Positions 1-8,121 of a stretch of DNA of 64,000 bases are shown here, piece by piece; position 1 is the stretch's first letter; the number at the start of each line of letters is the position of its first letter. This DNA is from Streptomyces vietnamensis (GTDB lineage Bacteria > Actinomycetota > Actinomycetes > Streptomycetales > Streptomycetaceae), in contig NZ_CP010408.1 of the NCBI RefSeq assembly GCF_000830005.1, positions 222,636 through 286,635 of the forward strand, given 5' to 3'. The notes beneath the pieces were generated by a model that ran no database searches, was not told the DNA's origin, and saw only the letters and a program-made list of their open reading frames with translations. The position numbers and the translations under genes were made by a program.

Positions 1-3
1 GGA

Positions 4-594
4 ATGGCGGCCGGAATGGCCTTCGGGAACAGTGCTGCGGACGCTTCCCCGTACGCCGATGAAGGGCCGTACGGGGCCCTGGTCGTGCACAAGAAGGCCG
101 GTCTGACCCGCCGGGGAAAGGTCGCCATCGCGGTGGCCGGGGTGGCGGTCATCGGCGGCGGAACCATCTGGTTCCAGGTCCATTCGGCGGCCGTCGCGAA
201 GGACGAGAAGGAGGCCGCCGCCCTCCAGATTCAGATGAAGAAGCTGGAACTGGAGGAAATGAGGATCCGGAACGAACAGGCGAGCAGCGACAACAAGGCC
301 GCCGCCGCCTCCGCCGAGAAGATCCAGGCGGCCGTCGACAAGTGCGTGAAGGACTCCTTCGGTCAGACCGACAAGGGGTACGGATCGCCCCCCAGGAGCG
401 CCGTCGTGGCGGACTGCAAGCAGCAGTACGAGACCACCGACGGGTCCGGCATGCAGGCCGCCGGAAACGTCCAGGATGCTGCCGGGAACGCGGGAGGCGA
501 CGGGATCAACTCCCCCGCTCTACTGGGTCTCGTCGCTGGCGGAGGCCTGGCCATCGCGGTGTTCGCACGCAAGGGCAAGAAGGCTGACGCGTAG
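4..594 (+). CDS. Two-TM coiled-coil membrane protein, possibly 5' truncated by the window edge
   Basis: The protein of about 196 residues has a hydrophobic segment near residues 39-58. A charged Lys/Glu/Gln-rich stretch (about 66-110) looks like a coiled coil, and a second hydrophobic segment (about 172-188) is followed by a basic tail. The topology fits a bitopic or hairpin membrane protein. The window starts only three bases before the first ATG, so the true start may lie upstream. It is followed by a hairpin and then the GIY-YIG gene of the transfer operon, so a role at the conjugation pore is possible but only inferred from position. No family was recognised. Confidence 0.6.
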   Translation: MAAGMAFGNSAADASPYADEGPYGALVVHKKAGLTRRGKVAIAVAGVAVIGGGTIWFQVHSAAVAKDEKEAAALQIQMKKLELEEMRIRNEQASSDNKAAAASAEKIQAAVDKCVKDSFGQTDKGYGSPPRSAVVADCKQQYETTDGSGMQAAGNVQDAAGNAGGDGINSPALLGLVAGGGLAIAVFARKGKKADA

Positions 595-611
595 TCACGC
601 AACGTAGTCGA

Positions 612-729
612 GATCGTTACTCCTTACCCACTCCCGATCGCCTGAACAGCGAAAGGGCGCCCATCGGGGCGCTCTGGGTGCTCTTCCGGCCGGGAAGTAG
701 GTAAGGAGTAACCACCCTAAGTAACGATC
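612..729. repeat. Nested inverted repeats around a terminator-like hairpin
   Basis: GTTACTCCTTACC (616-628) reappears inverted as GGTAAGGAGTAAC (700-712). The flanking GATCGTTAC (612-620) reappears inverted at 721-729. Between the arms, 651-681 has a G/C hairpin of the GGGCGCCC/GGGGCGCT type often seen at Streptomyces terminators. The arms sit directly before the ribosome site of the next gene, so they could be operator half-sites for the transfer operon or a transfer or replication site. Confidence 0.55.
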
Positions 730-739
730 GAGGGAGCGC

Positions 740-1297
740 ATGAGGCACGACAGGACCGGCCGGAGCAACGCGCACGGTGTGGTCTACGTGATCGGATCTG
801 CGGCCGACCGACGGGTAAAGATCGGCTCTGCGGGCAACGCGCGCAACCGCCTGGTGGAGCTGCAATCGGGCAACCCGAACCCCCTCCGGATCCTGGCGAC
901 CATCGAGGGCGGGCGCCTCCTGGAGGGGCTGATCCACGAGCACCTGAAGCGATTCCGGGGGATCGGGGAGTGGTTCGACTTCGGGGAGGCGAACCCCATC
1001 CATATGGTCACCGACGCGGTTCAGGCCCTCCGGGACGAAGGGCTATTCCCTTCCGCGGAAGGGCTGGAAGAACTCCGGGAAAGCCAGAAGCGATCCCCAT
1101 CAACACCCACGGTCAAGGAGAAGATCCTGGCCGCTTTGGAGGCCAGCGGCGCCCCGATGACGGTGAATGAGGTAGCCGCGGAAACAGGCGTTTCCGTGCC
1201 CCATCTGGCCGTGAAGCTGTCCCAGCTCAAGAGCGCCAGGCTAGTCAGCAATTCGAAGCGCCAGTGGTCGCTGGTGGTACACGAGAAAGGGGAGTAA
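740..1297 (+). CDS. GIY-YIG (T5orf172/MUG113-like) domain protein with C-terminal winged helix
   Basis: Residues about 13-80 contain a VYVIGS start, a KIG strand with following Arg/Asn, the LRIL strand, a HEHLKRFR helix and a GEWFDF end. This is the pattern of the T5orf172 branch of GIY-YIG nucleases. Residues about 120-180 (VNEVAAETGVSVPHLAVKLS) form a winged helix-turn-helix. Start chosen at ATG 740 after GGGAG. It is 4 bp from the next gene, so it belongs to the same operon as traB. It could be a plasmid-encoded regulator or nuclease acting in transfer. The catalytic Glu was not verified. Confidence 0.7.
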   Translation: MRHDRTGRSNAHGVVYVIGSAADRRVKIGSAGNARNRLVELQSGNPNPLRILATIEGGRLLEGLIHEHLKRFRGIGEWFDFGEANPIHMVTDAVQALRDEGLFPSAEGLEELRESQKRSPSTPTVKEKILAALEASGAPMTVNEVAAETGVSVPHLAVKLSQLKSARLVSNSKRQWSLVVHEKGE

Positions 1298-1300
1298 GAG

Positions 1301-3148
1301 ATGACGACCGATACGGCGCCTCCGGTCCCCGCGGGACCCCCCGATCCGCCCGCTGCGTCGGCCGCCAGCACCGCGCCAGCGCCCGCCGCCGACACCGGCA
1401 TCATGGCCGCCCTGATGGCCGCGGTGGAGCCCGCCCGACCGGTCACCGCGACTGGCGCCGGGGCCAGGCCGGACGGTGACGACCCGGCTGCGAAGGCGGA
1501 CTCTGACGGCGTGGTGGGCCGCTCCTCCCCGGGCGTCACCAGCGAGTCGTTCAAGGCCCCGGAGGACCTGACCGGGGCCGGATCCGACGCGGCCGGTGCC
1601 CGGCACAAGGAGGGTGTGTTCAAAACGCTGATCCGGGCGGGCGCGACCCGCTGGGCGAAGGGCGGCGGGACAGCGAACAAGCGGCTGGATCTGGAGAAAG
1701 CCAAGGCCAGTGCGCACCAGGTGAAAGAGACCCGGAGCACCACGGTCATGAAGTCGCCTGGGCTTCCCACCCGGAACGGCTCCGGAGGGACCGGTGGAGG
1801 GGGCCGAAATCCCGGCGGAAACAGCGGCGGGAATTCGGGCCGTAGTTCCACCGGGAACGGCTCCACGGGAACCGGACGCGGCGGAAGCAGTGGCGCCACC
1901 GGAGGCGGCGGGCGCGGCTCGTCCGGCTCGAATGGGAGCGGCGGATCCGGCGGCGGGCGCGGCATCAGCGGAAACGGTGGCGGAGGTTCATCGAAGGACA
2001 CCAGCTCCAAGGGGGCGAAGGACTCCGGGGGAAAGGGAAAGGACGGCTCCTCGCGGAACGCAGGAGCTGGCGGAAAGGCTGGTAAAGACGGAAAGGACGG
2101 TGCCTCCGGAAGCGGCGGCGGATCGACGTCGGGCGGCTCCTCCGGCGGTAATTCCGGCAGCTCGAAGGACAAGGCCGACAAGGACAAGGGCACGAAGGCC
2201 GACCTGAAGAAGGGCGGCGGCGGCCAGGGTTCGGGCGGCTCTTCCGGGAGCGGCGGCGGCTCCGGCAAGAGCGGTTCCTCCGGGAGCGGCGGCGGCTCCG
2301 GTTCGAGCGGCTCCTCCGGCAAGGACGGCAGCTCCGGCAAGAACGGCGCGGCCGGCGCCAGCTCGAACGGGACCGACAACCGGACCCCGCTCCAGCGTTC
2401 GCGGGAGACGGGGCACGGCGACGGCTCCGCGGTCCGGAACGCGGTCGACCACGTGAAGGCGTACGCGAAGGGCGCGAAGGACGGCTACCAGGACAAGAAG
2501 GAGGAGAACGGCAAGGAGCACGCGCGGCTGGACAAGGCGCACACCGACCACAAGGCGAAGCAGCAGGACCCGAAGAAGGACAACCCGAAGGGGACGACGG
2601 TCACCGGGCCCAGCGGCCAGACGCTCGTCATCGCCCCGCCGGATGAAGGAGACGACGGAGTGAGCACGGACGTGAAGCCCCTCCTGGTCAAGGAGATCGA
2701 CGCGAACACGCTGACCCTGGGCACGGACGGCGCCCGGGGGTCGATCAGCCGCAAGGAGCTGCGCAACTTCAAGCAGTACGAACGCAAGCTGGAGGCCAAG
2801 GAGAACCACCTGATCAAGGTGGCCGACGCGTGCAAGTCGCTCGAGGCCGCGGCGGAGGACGAGGCCAAGGACTGCCAGCAGCTCGCCGAGCAGGCGAAGG
2901 CCGTCGAAGGCGGGGAGAAGCTGGCCGCGAAGCTGACGAAGCTGGCCGACGCGGCGAAGGCCCAGGCGGCGGAGGCCGCCGAACTCCACAAGCGCGCGAA
3001 GCGGGCGGCGGAGATGTGCAAGGTCGTCCTGACCAACATCGGGACCAGGTACGCGCCGCTGTACAAGGCCGTGGTCGACAGCGACGAGACGAAGCCGGCC
3101 GAACTCCGCTTCTACAACGACAAGGGCTCCTACGCGCCCGCCGCGTAG
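1301..3148 (+). CDS. Large low-complexity Gly/Ser/Lys-rich protein of the transfer operon
   Basis: This 615-residue protein has a Pro/Ala-rich N-terminus (1-60) and a region of about 200 residues (about 155-360) made of GSSG, GSGGG, KDGSS and GNSGG blocks. The C-terminal part (about 400-600) is highly charged and helical and rich in Lys, Ala and Glu, suggesting coiled coils. No signal peptide or membrane segment is visible. It starts 3 bp after the preceding gene with GGGGAG before the ATG. The function is unknown. The layout, a disordered Gly/Ser linker plus a helical rod, would suit a scaffold or an export-linked filament. The central repeat may vary in length between relatives. Confidence 0.7.
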   Translation: MTTDTAPPVPAGPPDPPAASAASTAPAPAADTGIMAALMAAVEPARPVTATGAGARPDGDDPAAKADSDGVVGRSSPGVTSESFKAPEDLTGAGSDAAGARHKEGVFKTLIRAGATRWAKGGGTANKRLDLEKAKASAHQVKETRSTTVMKSPGLPTRNGSGGTGGGGRNPGGNSGGNSGRSSTGNGSTGTGRGGSSGATGGGGRGSSGSNGSGGSGGGRGISGNGGGGSSKDTSSKGAKDSGGKGKDGSSRNAGAGGKAGKDGKDGASGSGGGSTSGGSSGGNSGSSKDKADKDKGTKADLKKGGGGQGSGGSSGSGGGSGKSGSSGSGGGSGSSGSSGKDGSSGKNGAAGASSNGTDNRTPLQRSRETGHGDGSAVRNAVDHVKAYAKGAKDGYQDKKEENGKEHARLDKAHTDHKAKQQDPKKDNPKGTTVTGPSGQTLVIAPPDEGDDGVSTDVKPLLVKEIDANTLTLGTDGARGSISRKELRNFKQYERKLEAKENHLIKVADACKSLEAAAEDEAKDCQQLAEQAKAVEGGEKLAAKLTKLADAAKAQAAEAAELHKRAKRAAEMCKVVLTNIGTRYAPLYKAVVDSDETKPAELRFYNDKGSYAPAA

Positions 3149-3169
3149 GAGAAGACGGGAGAGCCGATC

Positions 3170-3550
3170 ATGGCGGAGCTGACGTACAAGGTCCTCGTCC
3201 GGAAGACCGAGGCCAAGGAGAAGGCCCTGGCCCGCAACGCGGAGGGCGTCAAGAAGGCCGCGGAGAACATCAAGGAACTGGCCGACGACACCGCCTCCGA
3301 CGCGGACGCGCTGGGCGCCAAGAGCGTGGACCGCGACTCCCTGGCGGAGTGCCAGGAGCTCGCGAAAATCATCCGCGGGGTGTCGGACGGCGCGATCACC
3401 TACGCGTCGAAGACGGCCGACACCGCGAAGGCCGCGAAGGCGGCGGGCGACCAGGCCCGCACCACCCACGCCGGGTTCCACGAAGCCTTCGACCGCTCCG
3501 ACGTGTCGGGCCTGGAGAAGGTCTCGCGCGACTGGTTCGAACAGGAATAG
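3170..3550 (+). CDS. Small all-helical hypothetical protein next to traB
   Basis: The 126-residue product is almost entirely predicted alpha helix, with heptad-like Ala/Lys/Glu patterns and only one Cys. Its Lys/Ala-rich style resembles the C-terminal part of the preceding 615-residue protein, so the two may pair through coiled coils. It has GGAG before ATG 3170 and lies 21 bp after the previous gene. No WXG motif was found, so a type VII substrate is not supported. The name is left open. Confidence 0.65.
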   Translation: MAELTYKVLVRKTEAKEKALARNAEGVKKAAENIKELADDTASDADALGAKSVDRDSLAECQELAKIIRGVSDGAITYASKTADTAKAAKAAGDQARTTHAGFHEAFDRSDVSGLEKVSRDWFEQE

Positions 3551-3569
3551 CACCGCCCACCACCGGCGC

Positions 3570-3604
3570 GGCCGGTCCCGGGATTTCATCCCTCCGGGCC
3601 GGCC
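3570..3604. terminator. Intercistronic hairpin before traB
   Basis: GGCCGGTCCCGG pairs imperfectly with CCGGGCCGGCC across a short AT-richer loop. There is no T-tract. It may attenuate or process the message between the helical gene and traB. Confidence 0.45.
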
Positions 3605-3649
3605 ACGCCCTTTGCGGATCACCCCCTACCCAGACAGGAGTAGTCCCCG

Positions 3650-5977
3650 ATGTCCACCACCATCAAGACCGTGCCGAACGCGGAGCCGGCGGAGCGCGCC
3701 GCCGCGGCGCTCCAGATCGTCCTCCCCGTCGGGGTGGGCATCCTGGCCCCCTACCTGGACCCGAACGCGGCGGCCTACGCCGGGGCCGGCTTCCTGGCCG
3801 GTGCGACGTTCGCCGGCGCCAACTACATGAACCGCCTGGGCCGCTGGGCGAACCAGCTCCCCGGGATCGACATCGCGCGGGCGCACCGCGACACCATGGG
3901 GATCTCCACGATCACCACCGGTATGGGTCTGGCCCTGGGGCAGCTGGGCGGAGCCGAGGCGTCCGACGCGCTGATGGCCGGCGCCCTGGAGCCGACCACC
4001 ATTCCCGGGATCCTGTCGCTGGGCTGGTGGGCCGCGGTCGTCTTCACCGGCTGGCGCCTTCGCCGCGTATTCGGCCGACGGAAGATCGAGGTGGAGCAGG
4101 CAGCGGCACACCCAGCCCCGGCCAATACCGGCAGCCCGGGCCCGGTGTCCCTGGCCGACAAGATGATCGCGGCCTGGGGGCGCGTGATCAGCGACCCGAA
4201 GAACGGACGGCACAAGAACCAGGTCCTGTCCGACGTCGTGATCTACGCCGACCGCTGGGAGGGCCGGATCACCGCGGCGCTCGGCGACTCCGTCAACGTG
4301 GCGAAGGAGACCGTCTCCTCGCTCTTCGGCCGCCCCACAGCGGACATCGACATGAAGGTGGGCACGCACTCCGGAGAGGTCTTCATCACCGTCTGGTACA
4401 TCCAGCGGGCGGAGCTGGACCCCTCCACGCTCCAGGGCGCCTGGAAGCGAGTGCGGGCGCGGGTCCTGCCGAAGACGCACCTGGAAGAGGTCGGCAAGGA
4501 CGAGAACACCGGCGGCCAGGTGGCGCGCGTCGTGGCCGACGACGACCTGGACGCCCTGCCCCGCGTCGTCAACCTCGGGGAACTGGCTGGCGCGCTGCGC
4601 CGCTCCATCGACCTCGTCTCCTACGAGCCGGGACGGCGCGACCCCAGGCGCGCGATCATCCGCGTCATGGACCACAACCCGCTGGAGGCCGGCCACGACT
4701 TCCAGGGCCTGGACTCGCTGAAGGCCACCCCGGGCGGCTGGGTCAACATCGGCAAGATCGTGAGCGGGTTCCCCGCGAAGATCCAGCTGTTCGACCCGAA
4801 GCTGGGCGCCCTCCACGTCGTGATCGCCGGTACCACCGGCTCCGGCAAGGGAGGCACGGGCCAGATGATCAGCCTGGCGTACCACGCCAACAAGATGGCC
4901 CAGATCTATGGCGACCCCAAGGGCGCCAGCAACCCCGCGATCCCGAAGATGGCCGCCTACAGCGGCCTGACGCAGTACGGCGCCTTGGGCGCCATGCGGC
5001 TGTCCTGGTGGGTCCTCCAGCACCGGATCGAAGAGGCCGCCCGCCTGGAACTGAAGAACTTCGAGCCGTCCGCGATGCGGCCGTACTGCGCCACGATCCT
5101 GGACGAGGCCGCCCAGATGCTGGCCCCGGGCGCACAGAACCGCAAGGAGGCAGTGAAGATCGTCAAGGACGGCGCCTCGCTCACCCGCTCCATGGGCATG
5201 CCCTGGGTCCTGATCAACCAGACCGTGAACCTGGACCAGCTGGGCTCAGAGCAGGCGATCCGCGCCAACCTCCTGGCCGGCGGCACCTGGATCATCCTGC
5301 GCACCGACAGCGACCAGGTGAACCTGGGCGACCTTCCCCCCGGCTTCGAGGGGATCGACCCCTCCCTGATCCCGCCGGTGTGGGTGGAGGAGGACGACGC
5401 GCTGGTGTACGACCCGACCATGGCGGAGTCCGACCCGCGCCGCACCTTCGGCCTGGGCTACGTCGCGGCACCGGGCGGCCGCGCCGGCATGATGCGCATC
5501 GACACCCTCGAGGACGCCACCCCCCACATCCGGCCGGAGAACATCCTCGCGCCGGTCGACGTGCCCTGGTGGGGCGATCAGGCGTACATGGAGGAGCTGG
5601 CCATGACTCCCATCCCCGGCTTCGAGGAGAAGGACGGCGAAGGCGGGACCGGCGAGGCCGGGACCTCGTTCGCCGGCGTCGACCTCCCCAAGGCCAAGGA
5701 GCTCACCTCGGAGGAGAAGGTCCTGGCCGCCCTCCGCGACGAGTCCGACCCCATGTACGTCGACATGCTCGACGAGGGCGACGACATCGACCCCGAGGAC
5801 ATCGACTACGTGGAACGGGGCCAGCTGCAGGCCGCCTGCGGGGTCGCGGAGTCGACCTTCGCGAACGTGCTGAACAAGCTGGAAAAGGCAGGAAAGATCC
5901 ACCGGATCAAGGAAGGGAAGACCTCGAAGGTGGCCCTGGGCGCCCGGCCGGTGGAGACCGGCGAAGAGGCCGCCTGA
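3650..5977 (+). CDS. traB: TraB-type FtsK/SpoIIIE DNA translocase for conjugation
   Basis: In Streptomyces one hexameric FtsK-like ATPase moves double-stranded plasmid DNA between hyphae. This 775-residue protein has hydrophobic N-terminal segments (about 20-60 and 110-130). Walker A is GTTGSGKGG at residues 394-402 with Lys400, and Walker B is ILDE with Asp485-Glu486. A C-terminal winged helix (about 715-765, LQAACGVAESTFANVLNKLE) corresponds to the family domain that reads the 8-bp recognition repeats. The length matches the family. It ends the operon before a strong hairpin at 5991-6022. No cognate repeat set was identified with confidence, although the GGCTTGCCCA clusters are candidates. 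Confidence 0.93.
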   Translation: MSTTIKTVPNAEPAERAAAALQIVLPVGVGILAPYLDPNAAAYAGAGFLAGATFAGANYMNRLGRWANQLPGIDIARAHRDTMGISTITTGMGLALGQLGGAEASDALMAGALEPTTIPGILSLGWWAAVVFTGWRLRRVFGRRKIEVEQAAAHPAPANTGSPGPVSLADKMIAAWGRVISDPKNGRHKNQVLSDVVIYADRWEGRITAALGDSVNVAKETVSSLFGRPTADIDMKVGTHSGEVFITVWYIQRAELDPSTLQGAWKRVRARVLPKTHLEEVGKDENTGGQVARVVADDDLDALPRVVNLGELAGALRRSIDLVSYEPGRRDPRRAIIRVMDHNPLEAGHDFQGLDSLKATPGGWVNIGKIVSGFPAKIQLFDPKLGALHVVIAGTTGSGKGGTGQMISLAYHANKMAQIYGDPKGASNPAIPKMAAYSGLTQYGALGAMRLSWWVLQHRIEEAARLELKNFEPSAMRPYCATILDEAAQMLAPGAQNRKEAVKIVKDGASLTRSMGMPWVLINQTVNLDQLGSEQAIRANLLAGGTWIILRTDSDQVNLGDLPPGFEGIDPSLIPPVWVEEDDALVYDPTMAESDPRRTFGLGYVAAPGGRAGMMRIDTLEDATPHIRPENILAPVDVPWWGDQAYMEELAMTPIPGFEEKDGEGGTGEAGTSFAGVDLPKAKELTSEEKVLAALRDESDPMYVDMLDEGDDIDPEDIDYVERGQLQAACGVAESTFANVLNKLEKAGKIHRIKEGKTSKVALGARPVETGEEAA

Positions 5978-5990
5978 CCGCTGTCACACA

Positions 5991-6022
5991 ACGGCGCGCT
6001 TCCCACACGGGAGGCGCGCCGT
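5991..6022 (+). terminator. Terminator hairpin after traB
   Basis: ACGGCGCGC (5991-5999) pairs perfectly with GCGCGCCGT (6014-6022), 14 bp after the traB stop codon. It has the GC-rich form without a T-run usual in Streptomyces. Confidence 0.65.
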
Positions 6023-6146
6023 TCCCGTCCGCGCTGAACCCCGCCCCAGACCCCCGCGGCACAGCACCGCGCCGGCCTATCGGCTCCAGCGCTGACACGC
6101 ATCCCACCTCGTCCGGTACCACCCACTGAGCACCGAAGGGAATCTG

Positions 6147-6305
6147 ATGAAGCCGCAGCTGGAGGAGACCGACTTCTGAGTCGGCATCTTCCACGGGAGC
6201 CACGACGGCACCACGGCCACGATCACCGCGACCCGTGACGACACCCGCCCCGAGCCGTACGCCTGGACGTGCACGTGCGGCGCGTCCCGCTCCTTCCCAC
6301 CGAGA
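6147..6305 (+). pseudogene. Remnant of a small CxC-containing protein with an internal TGA
   Basis: From ATG 6147 the frame reads MKPQLEETDF, then TGA (6177-6179). It continues in the same frame with high GC3 through VGIFHGSHDGTTATITATR and WTCTCGAS before running into the 3' end of the opposite-strand pentapeptide gene. A single nonsense codon plus loss of the 3' end is the simplest reading. A strong ribosome site (CGAAGGGAATCTG) precedes the ATG. The intact family appears to be a short Cys-containing plasmid protein of unknown role. Confidence 0.5.
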
Positions 6306-6322
6306 AACGGTTGTCCCAGGTC

Positions 6323-7270
6323 TTACGGCATCTCCAGATCGACGATTCGCTCCTGGACTTCCTGGTTGTCCCTTAGGGCACCAGGCAACCGCGTCGTACT
6401 CGACGGGTATGCGGCCACGACCTGCTCCGCCGTCAGCCCTTCGATCCCTTCCAGAAGCGTGCCCCTCAAGAAAGCCTGCTGCGTATTCGCTCCGGTGATC
6501 TCAGCCTCCCGCAGACTGGCTTCCGACAAGTCCGTCCGGAAGAGGTTCGCTCCGCGAAGGTCGGCGCTGAATAGGTTGGCGCTTCTGAGGTCGGCCTCCC
6601 AGAGCTGCGTGTTTGCAAGATTGGCTTCGTTGAAGTCCGCGCCACGAAGGTCGGTCCGGTGAAGGTCGATGTTGAAGGGCTCATGGCGCCGTGGTCTGCG
6701 ACCCAGGACGGTCAGGGCCGCTTGGACCGGCTCGCTGAGGCGTCGGTCCGGGGTGGCACCTGCCTGGCCTCCGGATTGCTCGGGCAGCGGGGCGTGGTGG
6801 CGGACGAAGGCGGCCAGAACCTCTACGACGGTGGGGTGGTCCTTCTCCGAATCCCTCATGATCCGCTCCAAGGAGTAGACGCCGCCAAGCCTCTCGACAT
6901 CGACCTGTGAGGCCAACTGACCGATCGCTTTGGCGAAACGGTCGGTGACCTGTCCCTCGTGGGCAAGATCCAGGGTCCCGCGGGTGAACTCGGCCTGTCG
7001 GTTGTCGTTGGTGCGGGTGTGTTGCAGGGATCGGTGGCTGAGTACGAGGCCGATGCCGGCCACGATGCCCGCTCCGACCGCCACGACTGCCGTGCGGAAG
7101 CCGGTCACAACGGAAGCGACCCCGGTTGTGGTGCCCGCGCCCAACCGGGCACGATCGAGGATCCACGGGCCCTGCCAAAACAGCCACACGAATCCGACTG
7201 CAGCCAAGGTGCTTGCCGTTACACCAAGCCACCACCGGGCATTGGATTTACCTGGGGCTGAATCCGACAT
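6323..7270 (-). CDS. Pentapeptide-repeat membrane protein
   Basis: This is a 315-residue protein. N-terminal hydrophobic segments (about 13-32 and 52-77) are followed by a cytosolic linker (RSLQHTRTNDNRQAEFTRGT) typical of a common Streptomyces family. The C-terminal right-handed beta-helix (about 205-275) has A(D/N)LxxA repeats such as LRGADFNEANLANTQL. In this family the helix is usually a protein-binding surface; enzymatic activity is not known. It stands alone, convergent with the traB operon, and is probably transcribed from its own promoter near 7280-7350. Confidence 0.88.
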   Translation of the reverse strand: MSDSAPGKSNARWWLGVTASTLAAVGFVWLFWQGPWILDRARLGAGTTTGVASVVTGFRTAVVAVGAGIVAGIGLVLSHRSLQHTRTNDNRQAEFTRGTLDLAHEGQVTDRFAKAIGQLASQVDVERLGGVYSLERIMRDSEKDHPTVVEVLAAFVRHHAPLPEQSGGQAGATPDRRLSEPVQAALTVLGRRPRRHEPFNIDLHRTDLRGADFNEANLANTQLWEADLRSANLFSADLRGANLFRTDLSEASLREAEITGANTQQAFLRGTLLEGIEGLTAEQVVAAYPSSTTRLPGALRDNQEVQERIVDLEMP

Positions 7271-8121
7271 GCAGTCATGTCACCAGCACAAGGCGAGCAC
7301 GCCAGGCATCGGCACGGACCAAGCTTCAAACATCACCTGTGGTGCGTAGAACCCAGCGCCGTATGCGCCTGGTGGCACCGTCTCTCCAGGCGTGGCCGAA
7401 TAGCGCAGCTTTGGAACACCGCCCCTTCACCAGTAGACGGCATGTGGCCCACCGCCTGGCGCCACACCCACCCGACCCGCTTCGATCGGCTGCGGTCGTG
7501 GGCCGCCCGCCTGTTCAGCGCCCGCACCGCCCGTTGACCTGACGCCCTAATCCGTAGTTATGAGCGATCCGCAGGAGCAGGGGCTTCTCGGAGCGTTCGA
7601 GTACCAGACCGTGACATCCAGGTGCAGCCGGGCCTCACGGAGGCCTCAACGTAGATCGGTGCGCGGTCTGGTGCGAGTGGTGGCGGTCACGTGGGCGTCG
7701 GGCGGATGCCTTCTAACGCCCAGACCTCGAGGTCTCCAGGCAGAGCGGTGGCGCCCGGCGTCTCCGTGACCGCCACCACGAGCGGTGTTGGCGCCCGTCG
7801 GCGCTGGACGGATGCCCAAAACTCACCCGGCATCGATGCCTATTAAGAGAGCGGCGGCGTCTAGGGCCGTCGCGCGTCAACACCTCTCGACCTGATCACT
7901 CGTTTGCGTTGGTGGTGCGAGCCCATCGCACGGTGACCTCTCGATACGCCCGAGCCACGTGAGCTCCCGCATAGACCGAGGCCCGTGGGGTGCGCTGGTG
8001 TCACGAACGGCTAGTGAGGTGGCGGCCCGGCCGTGATGCGGCCGAGGCCTGGGATTAGGTCGCTGCGTGGCCCGCATGCGCTCGTGACCAGCGTAAACGC
8101 CGAACTCCGGGGAGGGGAACC
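7271..8121. other. Non-coding stretch between pentapeptide gene and IS110 transposase
   Basis: No convincing gene was found. A short high-GC3 fragment at 7442-7537 (MWPTAWRHTHPTRFDRL...) looks like the 3' end of a lost gene. The part nearest the transposase (about 7860-8121) is where IS110 elements keep the left end and the bridge RNA. Confidence 0.5.
7880..8121 (+). ncRNA. Candidate bridge RNA region of the IS110 element
   Basis: IS110 recombinases are guided by a structured RNA made from the long non-coding end next to the transposase start. This interval is the only suitable stretch and contains several GC-rich self-complementary segments. The loops that would match donor and target were not assigned by eye. 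Confidence 0.3.

Noticed and set aside
3170..3550. The small helical protein as a WXG100/ESX substrate
   Set aside because: No WXG motif and no type VII secretion genes nearby.
1988..3622. Long minus-strand open frame opposite the Gly/Ser-rich gene
   Set aside because: Leu/Arg/Val-rich antisense shadow without a ribosome site. The plus frame has the coding bias.
2830..6129. Very long plus-strand open frame across traB
   Set aside because: It is Arg/Gly/Pro-rich with poor codon bias and is an out-of-frame shadow of the helical gene and traB.
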